From positions 744,001 through 808,000 of the forward strand of contig NW_024881572.1 of assembly GCF_019059575.1 (NCBI RefSeq): DNA of 64,000 nt, written 5' to 3'. This document shows, piece after piece, positions 60,101 to 64,000 of this stretch. A program made the translations under genes and the position numbers. A model generated the notes under the pieces. That model worked only from the letters and a program-made list of their open reading frames with translations. It searched no databases and was not told the origin of the DNA. Position 1 is the stretch's first letter. The number at the start of each line of letters is the position of its first letter. The stretch comes from Amphibalanus amphitrite (taxonomy: Eukaryota; Arthropoda; Thecostraca; Balanomorpha; Balanidae).

Positions 60101-63100
60101 CATGACAGATATATATAAAAAACGACAATAAGCTCTGTTTTTTAATTGTGTATTTGAATAACCAAAGAAATAAACATTATGCGTCCGGTGGCTGGCGGGG
60201 GTAAAGCTATTTAATGTATGATTATTATTAAAAAGCGCAACTCGCCAATCGCCATGCGGACTTTAAATAGCCGATAGTGTGCTGTTGCATGTTAGTATGG
60301 TGCACTAACTAGTCGTGCTTCTGCTTAGTTACCTGTACTGCCAGTCTCACCAGCGGTCTGGCGGGCGCGGTGACACCACTGTGCCGTGTGACGCCACTGT
60401 GTGTCCGTCTGTCTGTCGATAGCCAGTCGACGCTGACGTCGGTGACGCTGTCGACCATCGACGGCCGCGGCGGGCGGCTCTCGGTCTCCTCGTCATTGGA
60501 CGCGCTGCCGCTGGCCGGCCGCCGCTCCGTGATGTCCGTCCAGCCCTGCTCACCGGGCAGCGACGGCGAGGTGCAGGTCCTCTCACCGCGTGAGTTCGCC
60601 CCCCACCCGGGCCTCTCACCGCGTGAGTTCGCCCTCCTACCCGGGCCTCTCACCGCGTGAGTTTGCCCCCCACCCACCCACCCACCCACCCCCCACCCGC
60701 GCCTCTCACCGCGTGGGCTTTGGCCTCCCTCCCGGGCCTCCCACCGTTCTTCCTCCCACCCGCGCCTCTCACCGCTTTGGCTTTGCCGTCCCTCCCGGGC
60801 TTCTCGCTGCAGTGCGCAGTGGGCTCCTGCTTTCTGATAAGGCTGTCAGGAAAAGTGCTGGGAAGTCTTTTATGGATGAGGTGGAGTGAAGGTAAATTAT
60901 GCACGAATCATGACACGTTCTTTGATTTATGATCATGACTGATTGGCACTCCAGCGGCAGAGTATCACTAAGCTATGAATAGTGCAACAGCGATCGCAAA
61001 CATGACACCGCTGCATGTTTCACTGTTACCACCATTTTGTCTGTGTCTCCGTACTTACCTGAGCGGGGCGCTGTGTCCGCTGTCCGGTAGCCGTGCCGCG
61101 GCTGGCCACGGTGCCGGAGTTCACGTCTCCGGGCGGCCGGCCGCCGCGGCCTCATGGCCAGCCGGCGGCCGTCTCCTCGCTGCGCACGGACCTGGAGGAG
61201 TCGGTGGGCTCGCAGCTGCCGCCGGGCCTGGTCAGCCCGCCGGCGGCCACCTCCACGCAGGCGGAGCGCTCGGCCGCCTCGCAGAGCTCGAGCGCCAGTC
61301 ATGTGACCGGCTCGACACCGAGTCCCGAGGTGGCGCTGCAGCCGGCGCTGCCGGTCCGCCCGCTCACCGACCAGGAGGAGGAACAACTGAGCGAGCACGA
61401 GCAGAGTGAGCTGGCGCACAGGACACTGGAGCCCGGTGAGTCAGCGGCGGCCGGCGCGAACCGACGGCGGGGTACAGCCGGGTAACTTCACTGGTCTCCG
61501 GGGTAGAGCGCGCTCTTGCTTCCACCACTGAGCTGGTGGTAATCCATTATCTCAGTATCTCAGTCACATCGTCAGCCGGTGGCCGTGTGTGTGACTGCTG
61601 CTGTCCCGGACCGCTGTGAAATCTGACCCGCTCCTGCGCGCAGACATGCCGTGTTTCGGGCTGTGGGCCGACCGCACCTACTACCCGGGCCGACTGGTGT
61701 CCGAGGCGCGCGCCGACCGCTGGCTGGTACGGTTCGACGACGGCTCGGAGCGACACGTGCCGGCCGACCACGTGCTGCCTGTCACCAACCTGTGGAAGGG
61801 CCTGTCCGTGTTCGTGCAGAACCAGCGCAACGTCTACGAGGCGGGCCTCATCACCGGACACCGCATGTGAGCGAGCCGACCGGGGGGGGGGGGGGAGGGA
61901 CGTTCATGGCGCCCACAGGGTGGCGACTCAGTCGGACGGAACGGGAAGGCCGGGGCGACCACACTGGCTTCCGGTCAGATAGGCGTTATTCCCCAGGGGC
62001 ATGGTACCATTAGCTCAGAGTGACTGGCAGTAACGCGTGCTCGTTATTGCCAGTCACTCGTATTGCGTGCCAGCGATACGGCGCTGTCGTCGCGCTGTTG
62101 CCACTGACGGTGGTCCGGCCCTCGGTCTGAGGTAGTGACCGCCTGTCTGTGTGTGTCGCGCTCCGCTAGTGACCTCTGTGTGTGACCGGACCCGTGTGCC
62201 ACGGCACCTCTGGAGTGACCTCTGAGTGTGCCGCCGGATCCGTGTGTGACCGGACCCTGTGTGCCTCCGGACCGTGTGTGACCGGACCCTGTGTGCCTGC
62301 GGACCGCGTGTGTGACCCCTGTCGGTGCCGCAGGTCTTCGGGCGCCGAGCCGCTCGAGTACATCGTCTCGCTGGACTCTCAGCCGAGCGTGATGAGCGCC
62401 GTACCCCGCTCGTGGCTGTCGCTGACCATGGACCAGGCGGCCCTGGTGCGCGAGCGGCGCCAGCCCAGCCTGGGACAGCTGGCCGTCGGGTCGCCCTCCC
62501 GGCACCTCAGTCTCGGTTAGTGGAGTCGGGGGAGGAGAGTTCAGTCTCAGTCAGTCGGGGATCTAGCCTTTTTTAGTCATAGTGGGTGGATTCAATCTCA
62601 GTCAGTGGGGGAATCAGTCTCAGTCGGACTGTTGGGGGACGGGGTCGTCTTTGTGTTATATTTCGCTATAAATAGGCATGCAACTTTTCTATATCGGCTC
62701 CCTATCCGCGGTGGTCGGCATGTCTGTCTGTGTGTGTGCCGCAGATAACCTGGTGACGGGCCGGCGCCGGGCGGCCGGGCCCGCCGGCGGACGCCGGCTG
62801 GCCAACTTTGAGACGAGCGCCAGTGACGCGGCTGCCGACACCGCCTCTGGCGACACGTCGAGAACGCGCCGCGCCGGTCAGTGAGGGGGCGGCAGGCGGG
62901 GCAGAGGTATACCCAGTACCTGCGCTTCGGGGATTTACAATGCATATCAGGCTAGTGAACGAAACTGAGCAGTAACACAGGACAGATGAGCCGTCAATGT
63001 TTACAGTCATATTTTAAATTGATTGCCTTTCTCTGATCCTGTTTTATCATTCGATTATAGTTTTTTTTTTCTCGCGAGACTGACTGACGTGCAGACTTCC

Positions 63101-64000
63101 AATAACATCAGGTTGTCAGTCAGCTCACGTCTATCGTCTGGTCGCAGGCTCCAAGTCGTCACTGTCTCGCCGTAAGAAGGGCGCAGCGAAGAAGGCGGTC
63201 ACCATCGCGCCCGGGCCGGCCACGGACCTGTCAGCTGCCGCGGAGCCCGCCGGCGCTGCGGAGGCCGGGGCGGCGACAACCAACGGCGACTCGAGCGGAG
63301 CGCCGGAGGACGCCGAGCCGGCGCCGGAGGCCGGGACGGCCGCCCCCGCCAGGAGGACGCCCGCCAAAGGCAAACGCGCCAGGCTGCAGCGGGGCTCCAA
63401 GGCGGACAGGTCGGGCGGCGGCTCCCCGGCGGCCGGCAGCCCGAGCACGCCGGGCCCATCGGCGGCCGGATCGGCAGGTAAGCCGGGAGGGTAGGCAGGT
63501 GCCAGTCGGAGTCCGACCTTTGACCGGGTCAAAGGTCGGACCGGGTCGCTCGCGGTGCGACTGGAAACCTCTGAGGACACTATGAGAGGTTTCATTGTAA
63601 ATCGCTTCTTACCGTTGCACAAGTGGAGGCTTCACTCACCCAAACGGTGCATAAAGAGGAAGGTGAGCTCGAACAGGGGTCAGCATAAGAGACCGATCAT
63701 GACGATCCCCCGTCCCCTCCGATTCTAGCTCTAACCACACGTGGGGCTTTCACTTCTTGGACGAACGTGCTTACTAAAGACCCCGTCCAGCTCAGGTCAC
63801 CCTGATGTGATGCCCCACTAGTGGCCTCGGGCCGGTCGCCTGTGGGGCTCGCCGCGTCTCTGACCGGCCCGGCCCCCTCCCAGCCCCGGTCAGTGGGATA
63901 CCCGGGTGACAAGGTACAGTCGCCTCTCGCCGGTCCCCTGCGCGGCTCGCTGTGTCTTTAACCACCCGTCCGTCCCTCCCCCGTGCTCCAGCCAAGTCGC
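53512..64000 (+). CDS. TP53BP1: TP53BP1 (53BP1) orthologue, partial, 13 exons seen
   Basis: Nuclear chromatin reader that promotes end joining at double-strand breaks. Phase-compatible exons: 53512-53561, 53948-54089, 55123-56653, 56946-57038, 58832-58921, 59276-59460, 60423-60589, 61091-61435, 61644-61866, 62334-62515, 62745-62876, 63148-63477, 63992-64000+ (about 1,160 codons). The first three are acidic, Ser/Gln/Pro-rich and disordered, with scattered SQ/TQ sites as expected of ATM targets. The tandem Tudor lies in exons 61644-61866 (CFGLWADRTYYPGRLV, WLVRFDDGSERHVP, VYEAGLITGHR) and 62334-62515 (LEYIVSLDSQP, PRSWLSL). DNLVTGRRR in the next exon matches the segment after the human Tudor. 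Then a Lys/Arg/Ala/Pro-rich linker. The BRCT repeats must lie beyond 64000, and N-terminal exons lie before 53512. Identification rests on Tudor, flanking order and exon phases. Exons 53512 and 53948 are less certain. Confidence 0.88.
54101..54674 (-). mobile_element. LINE 3' end fragment in a TP53BP1 intron
   Basis: Minus-strand frame 54674-54354 with CQCGHPWEDSRHFMLHCPLY, a Cys/His tail typical of the C terminus of some LINE polyproteins, ending in NYIIGTGRF. The 3' end is a (CAAT)n tail (ATTG repeats on the plus strand at 54101-54133). RT is absent. It lies antisense in the intron after exon 54089. Confidence 0.8.
54748..54988. mobile_element. 241-bp hAT MITE, CATRGGCGTAGGAAC family
   Basis: Ends CATGGGCGTAGGAAC and inverse of CATAGGCGTAGGAAC, flanked by the exact 8-bp duplication TGTTTTGG (54740-54747 and 54989-54996). 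Subterminal poly-G and poly-C runs. Same TIR as 22248-26262. Located in a TP53BP1 intron. Confidence 0.92.
57227..57381. mobile_element. 155-bp hAT MITE, CGGCGGAAC ends
   Basis: Left ATAGACGGCGGAAC and right inverse of GTAGCGGCGGAAC, with exact 8-bp duplication TATTTACC (57219-57226 and 57382-57389). Located in the intron after exon 57038. Confidence 0.85.
57660..57975. repeat. CCGAACTGTGATGGTCCTCC minisatellite
   Basis: About eight diverged units of roughly 34 bp with CGAACTGTGATGGTCCTCCC in a TP53BP1 intron. The last units fade out near a poly-C run (57970). Confidence 0.75.
58073..58338. mobile_element. MITE with GGCACGCTGCTAG subterminal repeats
   Basis: Left GGTCGCGTTTTATGGCACGC and right inverse of CCCCTGTTTCACGGCACGC; both continue CTGCTAG. 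Shares TGTTTCAC and GCACGCTGC, and an internal TCCATGGAAAC, with 47908-49607. Target duplication not resolved. Confidence 0.6.
58605..58775. repeat. GTGGCCGGTAGCGGCGCCCG minisatellite
   Basis: Six to seven units of about 31 bp (with occasional 8-bp extensions GGTCACGC/GGTCCCGC) upstream of the TP53BP1 exon at 58832. It ends about 60 bp before the acceptor. Confidence 0.85.
59487..59669. mobile_element. Palindromic MITE, TA target (copy 2)
   Basis: Same family as 15576-15757 (CAGTCAGGAAATCGCATGCG arms). Flanked by TA at 59485-59486 and 59670-59671. It sits 26 bp after the donor of exon 59276-59460, so the intronic RNA would carry a hairpin close to the 5' splice site. Confidence 0.85.
59723..60024. 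mobile_element. hAT MITE, CAGTGTCCCAAAATT family (copy 2)
   Basis: Ends CAGTGTCCCAAAATTTG and inverse of CGGTGTCCCAAAATGG, with exact 8-bp duplication TTGGGTTG (59715-59722 and 60025-60032). In the same intron as the MITE at 59487. Confidence 0.9.
60578..60790 (+). repeat. 33-bp minisatellite copying a TP53BP1 donor
   Basis: CTCTCACCGC|GTGAGTTCGCC at the end of exon 60423-60589 recurs at 33-bp spacing: CTCACC at 60582, 60615 and 60648, then at 60705 and 60768 with decay (GTGGGC, CTTTGG). The first three retain GTGAGT. Confidence 0.9.
62165..62330 (+). repeat. GTGTGACCGGACCCTGTGTG repeats before the second Tudor exon
   Basis: GTGTGACCGGACCC(T)GTGTGCC recurs at about 62180, 62245 and 62276, with decayed copies between and after. 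The array runs to within a few bases of the acceptor GTGCCGCAG at 62333. Confidence 0.75.

Overview
The window is animal nuclear DNA: spliced genes with GT-AG introns, four or more non-LTR retrotransposon pieces and a dense layer of cut-and-paste transposons. Four conserved animal genes are recognisable. Exons are GC-rich, introns are short, and the gene set and repeat style suggest an invertebrate, most likely an arthropod and perhaps a crustacean. The species cannot be fixed from sequence alone.

Layout. 1-29.5 kb is a gene desert built from nested mobile DNA. It holds a dispersed repeat family ending in CCCGCG/poly-C (1.5-3.0, 14.3-15.2, 20.8-21.4 and 23.7-24.9 kb), a GC-rich minisatellite (6.65-7.6 kb), a 4.2-kb fold-back array of 144-bp units (8.65-12.86 kb), a CAG-duplicating element (16.17-20.84 kb) with a TTAA-duplicating element inside it, a 4-kb hAT-like element (22.25-26.26 kb) and a 5'-truncated RNase-H-bearing LINE (26.40-28.81 kb). 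29.6-41 kb is the first gene block: CMC4 (+), DARS2 (+, 12 exons, about 629 aa) and, convergent to it, SUGP1 (-). 41-53.3 kb is again mobile DNA: hAT MITEs, an element with a 39-bp TIR, and CR1/L2-like LINE fragments on the minus strand. 53.5-64 kb is most of a TP53BP1 (53BP1) orthologue on the plus strand, with its tandem Tudor exons. Its N terminus (upstream) and its BRCT repeats (downstream) are not seen.

Functions. CMC4 is a small twin-CX9C mitochondrial intermembrane-space protein and DARS2 is the mitochondrial aspartyl-tRNA synthetase, so both neighbours act in mitochondria. SUGP1 is a G-patch splicing factor. 53BP1 is a chromatin reader in double-strand-break repair. The genes are not an operon, and their adjacency need not be functional.

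Most striking. Several short tandem repeats in the genes copy an exon-intron boundary itself, giving rows of decoy donor or acceptor sites (DARS2 introns 7 and 11; the TP53BP1 intron after the exon ending at 60589). Many transposon boundaries can be proven from exact target-site duplications, including one whose removal restores a LINE reading frame. All exon models here come from splice signals, phase and remembered protein families; no alignment was run.
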